Notes: generated from the sequence alone by a model not told the origin. A stretch of 64,000 nucleotides of DNA from Ilyobacter polytropus DSM 2926 (GCF_000165505.1 NC_014632.1:1798001-1862000), one strand, 5' to 3'. Counted from the first letter of the stretch, positions 34,687 to 44,940 are shown. Numbers and translations are program-made.

Positions 34687-36417
34687 ATGAAAAGATCTAG
34701 TATTTCATTACTTTTATTTTCACTAGCTCCTGCCATAGCAATGGCTGGAGATGCAGCTGCAAATGCTGATCATTATGGTATTCTTACACTTTTACCGCCA
34801 GTTTTGGCTATAATTCTGGCATTTACTACAAGAAACGTTATTTTATCACTTTTCATCGGGATATATTCCGGTGCCTTTCTATTGGGAGTTCAGAACAACG
34901 GAGTCCTTGGTGGATTTTTAGATGGATTTCAAGATATTATAAGCAGAGTTATTAACTCAATGGCTGACTCATGGAATGCAGGTATAATACTTCAAGTGCT
35001 TACAATAGGTGGTCTTATCGCACTTATTTCAAAAATGGGTGGAGCCAGAGCAGTAGCAGAAGCTCTTGCAAAAAAGGCCAAATCACCTGTATCTGCCCAG
35101 CTTATCACATGGCTGATGGGAATCTTTATATTCTTTGATGACTATGCTAACGCTCTTATTGTAGGACCTATTATGAGGCCTATAACTGATAAAATGAAAG
35201 TTTCAAGAGAGAGGTTAGCCTTTATTATCGATGCCACTGCTGCACCTATAGCAGGACTTGCCTTGATATCAACTTGGATAGGTTATGAGATCTCTGTTAT
35301 AAAAGAAGGATACGCCATGATCGGTATGGAAAACATAAATGCGTATAGTGTTTTCGTAGAAACTATACCTTATAGATTTTACAATATTCTTATGCTTGCA
35401 TTTGTATTTATTTCTTCTTTTCTGTCTAGAGATTTTGGACCTATGCTAAAAGCGGAAAAAAATGCAAGAGCAAATGGTATCAGCAGCAACTCTAAATCAA
35501 AAACTGTAAGTGCTGATGATCATATATCTGCTCCTAAGGAAGGAATAACTTATTCCATATATAGCGCTATTATACCTATAGGGGTATTAATTATAGCATC
35601 TTTTGTAGGTTTCTATTACAACGGTTTATCAACTCTCGAGGGAGATGTTCTAACTGCTGTTAATGCTTCGCCACTTTCTATTTATGCCATTAGAGAGACC
35701 TTTGGAGCATCTGATGCATCGGTGGTTCTTTTCCAGGCTGCCCTGTTTGCATCGATAGTAGCTATAGTCATGGCTCTTGCCAAAAGAACCCTTTCATTAG
35801 GAGAGGCTTTGGAAACATGGGTAAACGGAATGAAACCTCTTATGATAACTTGTGTGATATTACTTTTAGCATGGTCTCTTAGCTCTGTTATAAAAGACCT
35901 AGGTACTTCGACATATCTTGTCTCCCTTTTATCAGATACTATACCAAAACAGGCGCTTCCAGGTATTGTATTCGTTATGGCTTCCTTTATAGCCTTTGCT
36001 ACAGGAACCTCTTACGGTACCATGGGAATCTTAATGCCTCTTTCCATTCCTCTTGCGAATGCAATAGGAATTACTGGAGGATTAGCTGCAGAAGACCTTC
36101 ACAGCTTCACTGTTGCCTCTATAGGAGCTGTTCTAACAGGAGCAATCTTCGGGGATCACTGCTCTCCTATATCTGACACCACTATTATGTCATCTATGGG
36201 TGCTGGTTGTGACCACCTTGAGCACGTTAGAACACAGCTTGTTTATGCTTTGGCTGTTGCTGGTATCTCTCTTGTATTCGGATACCTTCCTGCAGGACTA
36301 GGCTTACCTATCGGCATGATTTTACCTCTTGCTGTCCTGGCAGTTTATCTCTTAGTTAGATTTGTAGGAAAACCTGTAGATCAAACAGAGGCAGAAATTG
36401 AAAGTGTAATTCAATAA
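34687..36417 (+). CDS. NhaC-family carrier under lysine riboswitch, probable lysine transporter
   Basis: A 576-residue polytopic membrane protein of the Na+/H+ antiporter (NhaC) superfamily. It shows FFDDYANALIVGPIMRPITDK, GTSYGTMGILMPLSIPLANAIG and GDHCSPISDTTIMSSMGAGCDHLEHV, the family hallmark loops. The N-terminus (MKRSSISLLLFSLAPAIAMAG) looks like a signal or first helix. The lysine riboswitch directly upstream makes lysine uptake (LysW-like use of NhaC proteins) the likely function. AGGAGG precedes the ATG. Substrate is inferred from regulation, not from residues. Confidence 0.85.
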   Translation: MKRSSISLLLFSLAPAIAMAGDAAANADHYGILTLLPPVLAIILAFTTRNVILSLFIGIYSGAFLLGVQNNGVLGGFLDGFQDIISRVINSMADSWNAGIILQVLTIGGLIALISKMGGARAVAEALAKKAKSPVSAQLITWLMGIFIFFDDYANALIVGPIMRPITDKMKVSRERLAFIIDATAAPIAGLALISTWIGYEISVIKEGYAMIGMENINAYSVFVETIPYRFYNILMLAFVFISSFLSRDFGPMLKAEKNARANGISSNSKSKTVSADDHISAPKEGITYSIYSAIIPIGVLIIASFVGFYYNGLSTLEGDVLTAVNASPLSIYAIRETFGASDASVVLFQAALFASIVAIVMALAKRTLSLGEALETWVNGMKPLMITCVILLLAWSLSSVIKDLGTSTYLVSLLSDTIPKQALPGIVFVMASFIAFATGTSYGTMGILMPLSIPLANAIGITGGLAAEDLHSFTVASIGAVLTGAIFGDHCSPISDTTIMSSMGAGCDHLEHVRTQLVYALAVAGISLVFGYLPAGLGLPIGMILPLAVLAVYLLVRFVGKPVDQTEAEIESVIQ

Positions 36418-36426
36418 CATAAATAT

Positions 36427-36455
36427 AAAAATCCGCCTTTCAAGGCGGATTTTTA
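36427..36455. terminator. Bidirectional terminator, lysine carrier / folP cluster
   Basis: AATCCGCC, 6-nt loop, GGCGGATT, flanked by A-run and T-run. It ends the carrier mRNA and also the twenty-gene minus cluster. Confidence 0.9.
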
Positions 36456-36471
36456 TATTTAAATAATAAGT

Positions 36472-37686
36472 TTATTTTATCCTGGTATTTTTGATTGCAT
36501 CTGCTACCTTTAGAACCTTTGCTGTTTCCTTCACATCGTGAACTCTGAGTATAGAGGCACCTTTAGATGCAGATATTGCAGCTACTGCCAGACTTCCCTC
36601 TAGTCTTTCATTTACTTTAGATCCTAAAATATCCCCTATAAATTTTTTTCTAGATGCTCCCACCAATATAGGCTTCCCAAGAGTTTTAAACTCTTCAAGT
36701 CTGTTTATAATCTCAAGATTGTGATCAAATGTTTTTCCAAACCCAATTCCAGGATCTAAAATTATATTCTGACTTTCAATACCTGCTTTTTCACCTATAT
36801 CAATACTTTTTTTAAGTTCATATATAAGGTCATCTATCAGATCATCATATTTAGGATTTACCTGCATAGTCTTAGGTGTTCCCTGCATATGCATTAATAT
36901 ACAGTATGCACCTGATTCTGATATCACTTTTGCCATCTCGCTATCGCTTCTTAGTCCACTTATATCATTTATTATATGCGCCCCTTTTTTAAGGCACTCT
37001 TTGGCAACTTCAGATTTATAGGTGTCAATAGATATCGGTACATCTATCTCCTTTACGAGTCTTTCTAAAACAGGGAGAATTCTGTCTAACTCTTTATTTG
37101 CAGGAATATATTCTGCACCAGGACGTGATGATTCACCACCTATATCAATTATATGAGCACCATGTTTCACCATCTTCTTTGCGTTTTTGACAGCCTCTTC
37201 TAAAGAAGTGTTTTTCCCCCCGTCAGAAAAGGAATCTGGAGTTATGTTGAGTATCCCCATTACATAGCTTTTCTTTGCAAAATCAAACTCTTTTCCACCT
37301 ATTACAACAGGAGTGATTTTAGTATCGTATTTTATAAGGACATTTTTTATTTCTTCTGCTATCCTTTTAAGGTTCATCCGACTTTCAAAAAGTTTATGAT
37401 AGAGTCTGTTATATTGTGACAGATTTGCAGAAATTACAACGTCTGTCATCTCAATATTCAATTCTCCTAGTTCCTTTGCAACAGATGCATCAGCCCCCAC
37501 AGACAAGGTCATCTGCTTGATTGCATTGGCACTTCTAGAATCTAGATTCTTTATTTTGAGATTTCTAAAGACAGATTTTTCAGCCATCTCTCTTAGTTCT
37601 CCATCGTAAACCCCTATACCCTGAAGCTCACGTTTAGCTTCATCTAGATTTTCAAGATTTATTACTCTGGTATAATAATTTTTCAT
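36472..37686 (-). CDS. folP: Dihydropteroate synthase with N-terminal extension
   Basis: Joins p-aminobenzoate to the pterin pyrophosphate in folate synthesis. The catalytic TIM barrel begins near residue 140 (MGILNITPDSFSDGG) and shows IDIGGESSRPGAEYI, SIDTYKSEVAKECLKKGAHIINDISG and LDPGIGFGKT. About 135 residues of an extra N-domain precede it (404 in all, against 270-280 usual); similar long forms are known in clostridia. No other fol gene is adjacent. The last gene of the long minus-strand cluster. Confidence 0.93.
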   Translation of the reverse strand: MKNYYTRVINLENLDEAKRELQGIGVYDGELREMAEKSVFRNLKIKNLDSRSANAIKQMTLSVGADASVAKELGELNIEMTDVVISANLSQYNRLYHKLFESRMNLKRIAEEIKNVLIKYDTKITPVVIGGKEFDFAKKSYVMGILNITPDSFSDGGKNTSLEEAVKNAKKMVKHGAHIIDIGGESSRPGAEYIPANKELDRILPVLERLVKEIDVPISIDTYKSEVAKECLKKGAHIINDISGLRSDSEMAKVISESGAYCILMHMQGTPKTMQVNPKYDDLIDDLIYELKKSIDIGEKAGIESQNIILDPGIGFGKTFDHNLEIINRLEEFKTLGKPILVGASRKKFIGDILGSKVNERLEGSLAVAAISASKGASILRVHDVKETAKVLKVADAIKNTRIK

Positions 37687-37699
37687 ATAAAACTCCTCT

Positions 37700-38521
37700 C
37701 TATATACCCCAGTCCCTAGGATAACGGAACTCTCTTCCTATAGTTCTTCTTGATATTTTTGCTATCAAAGGAAGTTTTCTTTTATATTGGGAAAGCTTTA
37801 TCTTTCTTATTATAGTATCTACTATCCACTCTTCGAAGCCTTCTTCTATAAGTTCACTTCTCTCATATCTTTCATCTATAAGTCTATAGAGTATCCTGTC
37901 TGCCATATTATAAGAAAATCCAAGTTCATTTTCGTCACTTTGACCCTCCCAAAGGTCGGCACTTGGCTTTTTAGCTATTATCTCTTTAGGCACTCCCAGT
38001 CTTTCAGAAAGCTCCCATACATGCGTCTTGTAGAGGTCTCCTATAGGATTTATGGCAGAAGCCGAATCTCCAAATTGTGTGCTGTACCCAAGTAAAATCT
38101 CGGTTTTATTAGATGTCCCCAAAACAAGAGCTCTTTCCTTTGCAGACCTGTCATATAAAATTGTCATTCTTTCTCTGGCCATCTTATTTCCCTTCCTCAT
38201 ATTATCCATATCAGGATTTTTTTCAAAATAAGCATCCACCATATCAGTTATTTCCATAAGCTCAGTTTTTATTCCAGTTGCTTCCACTAGAAGTTTGGCA
38301 TGTTCTACACTCTCTTTACTAGAACTTTTATAAGGCATCATTACACCTAATACATTTTCAGGACCTAAAGCCTTGGCTGCAAGTGCCGCCACCAGTGCCG
38401 AATCTATTCCACCTGAGAGTCCTAGTACCACTTTTTCAAATCCTGCCTTGCCTATTTCCTCTTTGATAAAATCAATCAATACATTTTCTACTGTTTCCAT
38501 ATTGAGTTTTAATTTTTCCAT
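37700..38521 (-). CDS. nadE: NH3-dependent NAD+ synthetase
   Basis: Amidates nicotinate adenine dinucleotide to NAD+. The 273-residue protein has the ATP pyrophosphatase loop [16 protein letters not shown] (about 34-49), [11 protein letters not shown], and [33 protein letters not shown]. There is no glutaminase domain, so ammonia is the nitrogen donor. GGGGG precedes the ATG. Confidence 0.95.
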   Translation of the reverse strand: MEKLKLNMETVENVLIDFIKEEIGKAGFEKVVLGLSGGIDSALVAALAAKALGPENVLGVMMPYKSSSKESVEHAKLLVEATGIKTELMEITDMVDAYFEKNPDMDNMRKGNKMARERMTILYDRSAKERALVLGTSNKTEILLGYSTQFGDSASAINPIGDLYKTHVWELSERLGVPKEIIAKKPSADLWEGQSDENELGFSYNMADRILYRLIDERYERSELIEEGFEEWIVDTIIRKIKLSQYKRKLPLIAKISRRTIGREFRYPRDWGI

Positions 38522-38531
38522 ACGTCCCCCG

Positions 38532-39425
38532 TTAATTTTCTATTATATCTTTTTGAAGCATCTCATTATCCAAAACAAATTTACCTAGTTTTGAGTTTCT
38601 ATAATCTCTCAAAATTGTAAGTGCTGCCTGTATAAGGTTAACTTTATCACCTTTTACCAGCATGTTCATTCTATATCCGATTTTTTCAAGAACTTCCTGA
38701 GGAACCCCATCAAAATCTTCCTCATGAAGCTTATACTTTTCTTTAAGGGTATTTTTCATACCAAGTGAAAGCATCTTTTCTATTAGTTTATATGCCACCT
38801 CTTCCACAGGAATTACCTCATCTTTTATAGCTCCTGCTATTGCCAAGCTGTAACCTACCTCATCATTTTCAAATTTAGGCCAAAGTATCCCGGGAGTATC
38901 CAAGAGCTCTAGTCCCTCTTTTATTCTAACCCACTGTTTACCCCTTGTAAATCCAGGTTTATTACCTACCCCTGTACTTTTTTTACCCACTATTCTATTG
39001 ATTAGCCTTGACTTCCCGACATTTGGTATTCCTGCCACCATAAGTCTAGTATTTACTGTTCTCAGACCTTTTTTCATCATCTTTTCTTTTTTCTCTTTAG
39101 ACAATTTCTCAATTATTGCAAAGAGTTTTTTTACATTAAATCCTGTTTCAGCACTTAATTCTATAACCTCTTCTGCAAAATTATTTTTTATAAAATAATC
39201 TTTCCATACTTTCAAATCCTCTTTGTTTACAAGGTCAGCTTTATTTAAAATAATTATTCTTTTTTTGTTTTTAGCAAATTTTACGATATCTGGATTTTTA
39301 CTAGAAAGTGGTATTCTAGCATCAACAATTTCCAAAACTATATCTATTATTTTCATATTTTCCTGGATCATATCTTTTGTTTTTTTCATATGTCCGGGAT
39401 ACCAGTTTATTTTTGCATTTGACAT
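38532..39425 (-). CDS. rbgA: Ribosome biogenesis GTPase RbgA/YlqF
   Basis: A circularly permuted GTPase that matures the 50S subunit. The start [15 protein letters not shown] is the family signature; the permuted motif order is seen as NKADLV (G4), then [14 protein letters not shown] (G1) and [10 protein letters not shown] (G3). The C-terminal helical RNA-binding part follows. At 297 residues it is full length. Confidence 0.95.
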   Translation of the reverse strand: MSNAKINWYPGHMKKTKDMIQENMKIIDIVLEIVDARIPLSSKNPDIVKFAKNKKRIIILNKADLVNKEDLKVWKDYFIKNNFAEEVIELSAETGFNVKKLFAIIEKLSKEKKEKMMKKGLRTVNTRLMVAGIPNVGKSRLINRIVGKKSTGVGNKPGFTRGKQWVRIKEGLELLDTPGILWPKFENDEVGYSLAIAGAIKDEVIPVEEVAYKLIEKMLSLGMKNTLKEKYKLHEEDFDGVPQEVLEKIGYRMNMLVKGDKVNLIQAALTILRDYRNSKLGKFVLDNEMLQKDIIEN

Positions 39426-39441
39426 TTCTAAAGTGTACCTC

Positions 39442-40107
39442 CTAATTTTCTTGAGCCTTTATTATAAGTACAATTTCACCCTTTATAGGCTTTTCCTTGA
39501 GTCTCTTGGCAACTTCAGTTGTAGTTCCCCTTATTATTTCTTCATAAATTTTAGTTATCTCTCTCACAATAACTATCTCTCTTTCTCCTATAAATTCATG
39601 GATATCTCTTACTGTTTTTTCTATTCTATGAGGAGATTCAAAAAGTATAATTGCTCTTTCTTCACTAGCTAATTTTTTCAACAAAGTCTGCCTTCCCTTT
39701 TTTTTAGGAAGAAACCCTTCAAAGGCTATCCTTTTCATGTTTAGACCGGCTACAGAGGCAGCCGCAGTCATAGAGCTAGGCCCAGGTACAGGAACTACCT
39801 TTAAATCATTATTAAGAGCTACGTCAGCTAACTCAAATCCAGGATCAGATATGCACGGCGTTCCTGCATCAGTTACTAAGGCGATGCTTTTTCCACTCTT
39901 CAAAAGATTCATTATATTTTCTATCTGGTGCCCCTTGGTAAACTCATCATATCTATAAACTATAGTTTCTATCTCATAGTGTTTGAGAAGTCGTTTTGTC
40001 ACTCTCGTGTCTTCTGCAAAGACATAGTCAGCTTCTTTTAATATTCTAACGGCTCTATAAGTTATATCTTCGAGATTTCCTATTGGTGTCGCTACTATGT
40101 ACAGCAT
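39442..40107 (-). CDS. rsmI: 16S rRNA (cytidine1402-2'-O)-methyltransferase
   Basis: A tetrapyrrole-methylase-fold SAM enzyme that 2'-O-methylates C1402 in the ribosomal decoding centre. MLYIVATPIGNLEDITYRA, FAEDTRV, DAGTPCISDPG and FEGFLPKKKGRR-like segments are characteristic. At 221 residues it lacks the C-terminal extension of about 50 residues in E. coli RsmI, as in many Gram-positive forms. Confidence 0.93.
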   Translation of the reverse strand: MLYIVATPIGNLEDITYRAVRILKEADYVFAEDTRVTKRLLKHYEIETIVYRYDEFTKGHQIENIMNLLKSGKSIALVTDAGTPCISDPGFELADVALNNDLKVVPVPGPSSMTAAASVAGLNMKRIAFEGFLPKKKGRQTLLKKLASEERAIILFESPHRIEKTVRDIHEFIGEREIVIVREITKIYEEIIRGTTTEVAKRLKEKPIKGEIVLIIKAQEN

Positions 40108-40130
40108 TTCAGACCGCCTTTCAATTATTA

Positions 40131-40160
40131 TTAAAGAGTGAACTCACGCCCACTCTTTAA
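40131..40160 (-). terminator. Weak intercistronic hairpin between ctpA and rsmI
   Basis: TTAAAGAGTG and CACTCTTTAA form a perfect 10-bp stem with a 10-nt loop. The minus-strand tail is AT-rich but not a pure U run, so it may attenuate or stabilise rather than fully stop transcription. Confidence 0.45.
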
Positions 40161-40164
40161 CTTT

Positions 40165-41466
40165 TTATTTTTTATTATTTAGAAGTATCCCTTTTAACAC
40201 TCCTATTGCACTTTCAAGCTGAATATCTTTCTGATTCTCTAGTTTCTCAGCTTCCTCTTTACCCTTGAGTTCTTCCAATAATTCCTTTTTGTTTTCCTTT
40301 GTTTTTTCCTCATCTATGTTGGTAACGAATCCGTCAAAAAACAGATAATCAGAATCTTCTACCACTTTTATATCGGGCTCTATACCTACTCCGTGGATGG
40401 ATATTCCACTAGGAGTATAATATTTAGCAATTGTAAGTTTTATACCATCTCCGTCTGGAAGCGGTAGCAGACTCTGGACACTGCCCTTACCAAAACTTTT
40501 TTCTCCTAAAAGAACTGCCCTTTTATTATCTTTTAAGGCTCCTGACACGATTTCAGAGGCTGAGGCACTTCCTTCATTTATAAGTACTACCATAGGAAAA
40601 TCTCCATAATATTTTCCTTCTCTCATGTAAATCTGTTCCTCGCCTGTTTTTCCTTTTACACTTACTACTTTTCCCTCTTTGATAAACATAGAGGATATTT
40701 TTATCGATTGATCCAAGGCCCCGCCTGGATTACTTCTTAAATCCAGTATCAAAGCTTTCATTCCTTGTTTAACTAGTGAATCCATAGACTTTCTTACATC
40801 AGGATATATATCTTCTCCAAATTGAGTTATTCTGAGATATCCTATTTTATTGTCAAGCATCTTGTTTTTTACATATTTCAGCTCTACGATGGCCCTTGTC
40901 AGAATTATCTCTTTAGATTCTTTAGATGAATCTCTGTATATTTTAACCTTAACTTCTGTACCAGGTTCACCTTTTAACTTTTTCACACATTCGTTGCTTG
41001 TAAGGGTATAAGTAGATTCTCCGTCTATCTCTATTATTTTATCCTTAGGCTTTATCCCGGCCTTATATGCTGGGGTATCTTCTATAGGCGACACAACAAC
41101 TAGTGGGTCGTTTTCCTTTTTCTGTATGACCATACCTACACCGGCATATTTTCCTTGTATATCTTCCTTAAAGCTTTCCATCTCAGTTTTATCAAAGTAT
41201 GTAGAATATGGATCGTCTAAAGATTCCACCATTCCTTTTATAGCCCCATGCATCAGCTCTTTTTTACTTGTTTCTTTTTCTCCTACATGGTTTGCCACTA
41301 TTATATCCATAATATCAGAGACCTCTTTCAGATGGTTTAGATTTGAAAGAAATCCTCTTTTGGTGTTCGTCAGTTGTTTGTCTGTTTTAGTATTTGCATA
41401 CACCAAGCTAAATATTACAATAGACAATACAACTACGATTATTTTCATTCTGGTATATTTTTTCAT
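40165..41466 (-). CDS. ctpA: Carboxy-terminal processing protease (S41 family)
   Basis: A 433-residue exported serine protease anchored by an N-terminal helix (MKIIVVVLSIVIFSLVYA, after a short basic stretch). A PDZ domain follows (GMVIQKKENDPLVVVSPIEDTPAYKAGIKPKDKI), then the S41 core with LDLRSNPGGALDQ, the catalytic Ser in NEGSASASEIVSGAL and Lys in GEKSFGKGSVQ. It trims C-termini of envelope proteins. It lies six bases after tlyA. Confidence 0.93.
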   Translation of the reverse strand: MKKYTRMKIIVVVLSIVIFSLVYANTKTDKQLTNTKRGFLSNLNHLKEVSDIMDIIVANHVGEKETSKKELMHGAIKGMVESLDDPYSTYFDKTEMESFKEDIQGKYAGVGMVIQKKENDPLVVVSPIEDTPAYKAGIKPKDKIIEIDGESTYTLTSNECVKKLKGEPGTEVKVKIYRDSSKESKEIILTRAIVELKYVKNKMLDNKIGYLRITQFGEDIYPDVRKSMDSLVKQGMKALILDLRSNPGGALDQSIKISSMFIKEGKVVSVKGKTGEEQIYMREGKYYGDFPMVVLINEGSASASEIVSGALKDNKRAVLLGEKSFGKGSVQSLLPLPDGDGIKLTIAKYYTPSGISIHGVGIEPDIKVVEDSDYLFFDGFVTNIDEEKTKENKKELLEELKGKEEAEKLENQKDIQLESAIGVLKGILLNNKK

Positions 41467-41472
41467 TAAAAT

Positions 41473-42279
41473 TTACCCCCCGGTTTTTAGAGATTTACCC
41501 ATGTTTATAACCTCATCTATATCAATTTCATTATTCCCATTTTCTAGAGAAAAAAGAGATAAGTATTCCACATTTCCTTTACCGCCTGTTATCGGCGAAT
41601 AATCTAAAAACTTTAAATATAGACCGTGGGAATTTGCTGAATCGATTATTTTTTCTATAGCCATCTTATGTTTTTTAAAATCTTTGACTATTCCGCCTTT
41701 TTCTATATTTTCTCTTCCCACTTCAAACTGAGGTTTGATTAGGGCCATTAATTCAGAGTCACTTTTCATAAATTTTATAAGATGTTCAAAAACCTTAGTT
41801 ATTGATATAAATGATACGTCCATTACCAAATAGTCAGCCTTATTATCATCTAAATGTTCAAGTGTAAGATCTTTTATATGGGTATTTTCAATAGATTTTA
41901 CTCTCTCATCATTTCTGAGTTTCCAGTCTAGTTGATTAGATCCAACATCTGCTGAATACACATATTTTGCACCATTTTGAAGGGCACAGTCTGTAAAACC
42001 TCCAGTTGAAGCCCCTATATCCAAGACAACCTTGTCCTTTATGTCCAGCCCAAAAACTTCAATGGCTTTTTCAAGTTTCAGTCCACCTCTGCTGACATAT
42101 TTCAAAACTTGCCCTTTTATTCTTATTTTAGGTTCCTTATCTATTTTTATCTGTGTCCCTGGCTTTTCGATTTTTTTATCATCTACAATCACAATTCCAG
42201 CCATTATAGCTCTTTTTGCTTTTTCCCTTGTTTCAAAAAAACCTTGTTCCACCAGAAGCACATCCAGTCTTTCCTTCAT
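41473..42279 (-). CDS. tlyA: TlyA-family rRNA 2'-O-methyltransferase
   Basis: A 268-residue protein with an N-terminal S4 RNA-binding domain (RLDVLLVEQGFFETREKAKRAIMAG) and a FtsJ-like SAM fold (VVLDIGASTGGFTDCALQNGAKYVYSADVGSNQL). The family methylates 16S/23S rRNA; older databases call it hemolysin A. Its place near dxs is common in bacteria. Confidence 0.93.
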   Translation of the reverse strand: MKERLDVLLVEQGFFETREKAKRAIMAGIVIVDDKKIEKPGTQIKIDKEPKIRIKGQVLKYVSRGGLKLEKAIEVFGLDIKDKVVLDIGASTGGFTDCALQNGAKYVYSADVGSNQLDWKLRNDERVKSIENTHIKDLTLEHLDDNKADYLVMDVSFISITKVFEHLIKFMKSDSELMALIKPQFEVGRENIEKGGIVKDFKKHKMAIEKIIDSANSHGLYLKFLDYSPITGGKGNVEYLSLFSLENGNNEIDIDEVINMGKSLKTGG

Positions 42280-42299
42280 AAAACACCTCTTAGTTTTAA

Positions 42300-43121
42300 T
42301 TATTCAAAAATCTTATCATCATCCAAGTATTTTATAAGTATGGAGTTTTTTATAAGATTCCTAAATCCTACCTTTTCAACTGAATTAATAAGTCTCGAGG
42401 TTTCTCTTATTCTCTTTGTAAAAAAATCATCACCAATTGGAATTCTTTTATTTTTACCGTAATAATTCACAAGCTGTTTGGTACTCTTTAGTCCCAGTTC
42501 TACCTTTGCTCTTTTGAGCCTGTCCTTTAATATCCCACTTGTACAGTCTAACTTTTTGCAGATTTCATCTGTCTGCATTCCCTCTGCCATATGCCTTAGT
42601 ATCTCATCGGCACCTATAGGGTTTATTCTGTGGTACTTAGCAGAATAAACATCTGCTTTATGAACTATGTTGGCCTCTTTTGTACTAGGCTTTATTTTCC
42701 CCCATTTACCATGGTGGGATATTACTATATGAACAACATTCTTTCTTATTTCATCATGAATCTTAAGACCTGTTTCTTCCTCAATATCGTCCATGATTTT
42801 TTCAGTCTCTCTTATTATGTAATCCGGCCTTTTTATCATCATTTGAGAATGGGACAGTTTTTCTCCATTGATCCTTATGCTACCCTTACTTATATCGTGT
42901 ATTATTATCCCTACAATGATTGCAAAAACGTCTATTGTTTTTGAATATTCATCAAGGCCTATAAACTCTCTTTTCATCTCATCCTCAGATATTTTAAGTA
43001 CGTCATAAGTATGTGTAGAGACTTTTACTCCTTGATCTTCTACAAGCTCTAGCTGACGCACGAGAGGATGTTGAAGGAGAGAATTTATATACAGTTGTGC
43101 CTTTTTATTATTTATTTGCAT
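42300..43121 (-). CDS. HD-domain protein with C-terminal HTH-like region
   Basis: A 273-residue cytoplasmic protein. HD-type metal ligands are visible: STHTYDVL (His), GIIIHDISKG (His-Asp), ISHHGKWG (His) and VHKADVYSAKYH (Asp). Residues from about 190 (EILRHMAEGMQTDEICKKLDCTSGILKDRLKRAKVEL) look like a LuxR-type helix-turn-helix. That pairing suggests a nucleotide phosphohydrolase with regulatory function, but no named family is recognised. Its start overlaps the dxs stop by 14 bases, so translation is coupled. Confidence 0.65.
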   Translation of the reverse strand: MQINNKKAQLYINSLLQHPLVRQLELVEDQGVKVSTHTYDVLKISEDEMKREFIGLDEYSKTIDVFAIIVGIIIHDISKGSIRINGEKLSHSQMMIKRPDYIIRETEKIMDDIEEETGLKIHDEIRKNVVHIVISHHGKWGKIKPSTKEANIVHKADVYSAKYHRINPIGADEILRHMAEGMQTDEICKKLDCTSGILKDRLKRAKVELGLKSTKQLVNYYGKNKRIPIGDDFFTKRIRETSRLINSVEKVGFRNLIKNSILIKYLDDDKIFE

Positions 43122-44925
43122 TTATACACCCTTCTATCCTATCAACTAATTTACTTCCTCTAAGACCATTTTCAAAGAGGAGGTCATCCCTTTTCCCATG
43201 AGGTATTTTAGCACTTTCAAGGGAGATTTTATAAACTTTTTTATATAATCCCCTGTCATTTAAAAATTCTAAAATAGAAGTTCCAAAGGAATTTTTGTCA
43301 TAGGCTTCTTCCAAAACAAAAATATTATCATAATTCTTCACATTATCAACCAAATAATTTTCATCTAGAGGGCTTATGAAAGCAGCACTCACAATGGTTC
43401 CCCCTATACCTCTCTTACAAAGCTCATCTTTGACTACCATAAGCTCATTTAACATACTCCCTGTTGCTATGTAAAGGTTCTTTTTACCCTTTTCCATTTC
43501 TTTCCATTTACCAAACTCCAAAGGTTTGTCTCCATCTATATCATAGCAGGTAGACCTCGGTATTCTTATCGCCATAGGCCCATTTGTATGGTTTCTAGAT
43601 ATTTCTAAAGCCTCTTCTAATTCTCTGCACGTAGTCGGTGCAATTACTGTAAATCCCTCTATACTCAGAAAATAACTTATATCATAGACTCCCTGGTGTG
43701 TTTTTCCGTCTTCTCCTACTATTCCAGCTCTGTCTACTATAAATCTCACAGGAAGATTCTGCAGTGATATATCATGTATAAGCTGACTGTAGGCCCTTTG
43801 AAGAAAAGTTGAATATATTGCAACGTAAGGCTTTTTTCCTGAGATAGCTAGACCTCCTGCAAAGGTCACAGCATGTCCTTCAGCTATGCCTACATTATGG
43901 CTTCTTTCTGGAAACTTTTCAAAAAAATTAACTAACCCTGTACCTTTTACCATCGCCGCTGATATTGCATAGATATCCTTGTCTTTTTCACCCATCTGGC
44001 AGATCTTTTCACCAAATATTTGAGAATAAGACGACGATCCCTTTCTTACATTACCCGTCTGTACATCAAAGGGAGATATTCCATGAAATTTTTCCTGATT
44101 TTTCTCAGCAAATGAATATCCCTTACCCTTTTGAGTTTTCACATGTATCAGTATAGGTCCTTCCATGATTTTGGCTTTTTCAAAAGTTTCAATAAGCTCA
44201 TTTGAGTCATGGCCGTCAATTACTCCTAAAAATTTAAATCCGAGGTCCTCGCATATGCTCATAGGTGCAAAAAATTGTTTTACAGAATGTTCGGCCCTTT
44301 TCAAGACACCTCCCACCCTTTTCCCGATTTTAGCCTTTCTCACGAGAGTTCTTACTTCATCCTTGAGGTTCATATAGGTCTTACTCACTAGGAGTTTTGA
44401 AAAAAATCTTGAAAGCGATCCCACATTCTCCCCTATAGACATCTCATTGTCATTTAAAAGAATTATCAGGTTTCGGAATCGGCCTCCTATATCATTTAAA
44501 GCCTCTAAAGATGTCCCGTTTGCTATAGATGCATCTCCTACTACCACAATGACTTTTGAGTCTGGATTTGCTGCCGCTATTCCGCTAGCCGCAGAAAGTC
44601 CAGAGCCTGCATGACCCGATATAAAAGCATCGTGTTCACTCTCTTCAGGGTTTAGAAATGGACCCACCCCACCTCTTGTTCTCAAGGTGGAAAATTCTTT
44701 GTCCCTTCCTGTGACAATCTTATGAACATAAGACTGATGTCCTACGTCAAAAAGTATTTTATCCTTAGGAGAATCAAAAACTTTATGAAGTGCAAGAGTT
44801 AATTCTACAACTCCTAGATTTGGAGCTAAATGCCCCCCGTTTTTACTTACAACATCTATGAGCTGCGTCCTTATCTCTTGAGCTAATTTTTCAATTTGAT
44901 TTATGTTCATCTCTTTTATATTCAT
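43108..44925 (-). CDS. dxs: 1-deoxy-D-xylulose-5-phosphate synthase
   Basis: The first enzyme of the MEP isoprenoid pathway; joins pyruvate and glyceraldehyde 3-phosphate with thiamine diphosphate. At 605 residues it is full length: GHQSYVHKI, the TPP site VVVGDASIANGTSLEALNDIG, the central EGHAVTFAGGLA with catalytic Glu, and the C-domain. TAGGAAAA precedes the ATG. ispH, the last enzyme of the same pathway, is also in this window. Confidence 0.96.
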   Translation of the reverse strand: MNIKEMNINQIEKLAQEIRTQLIDVVSKNGGHLAPNLGVVELTLALHKVFDSPKDKILFDVGHQSYVHKIVTGRDKEFSTLRTRGGVGPFLNPEESEHDAFISGHAGSGLSAASGIAAANPDSKVIVVVGDASIANGTSLEALNDIGGRFRNLIILLNDNEMSIGENVGSLSRFFSKLLVSKTYMNLKDEVRTLVRKAKIGKRVGGVLKRAEHSVKQFFAPMSICEDLGFKFLGVIDGHDSNELIETFEKAKIMEGPILIHVKTQKGKGYSFAEKNQEKFHGISPFDVQTGNVRKGSSSYSQIFGEKICQMGEKDKDIYAISAAMVKGTGLVNFFEKFPERSHNVGIAEGHAVTFAGGLAISGKKPYVAIYSTFLQRAYSQLIHDISLQNLPVRFIVDRAGIVGEDGKTHQGVYDISYFLSIEGFTVIAPTTCRELEEALEISRNHTNGPMAIRIPRSTCYDIDGDKPLEFGKWKEMEKGKKNLYIATGSMLNELMVVKDELCKRGIGGTIVSAAFISPLDENYLVDNVKNYDNIFVLEEAYDKNSFGTSILEFLNDRGLYKKVYKISLESAKIPHGKRDDLLFENGLRGSKLVDRIEGCINANK

Positions 44926-44940
44926 AGAAATTTTCCTACC

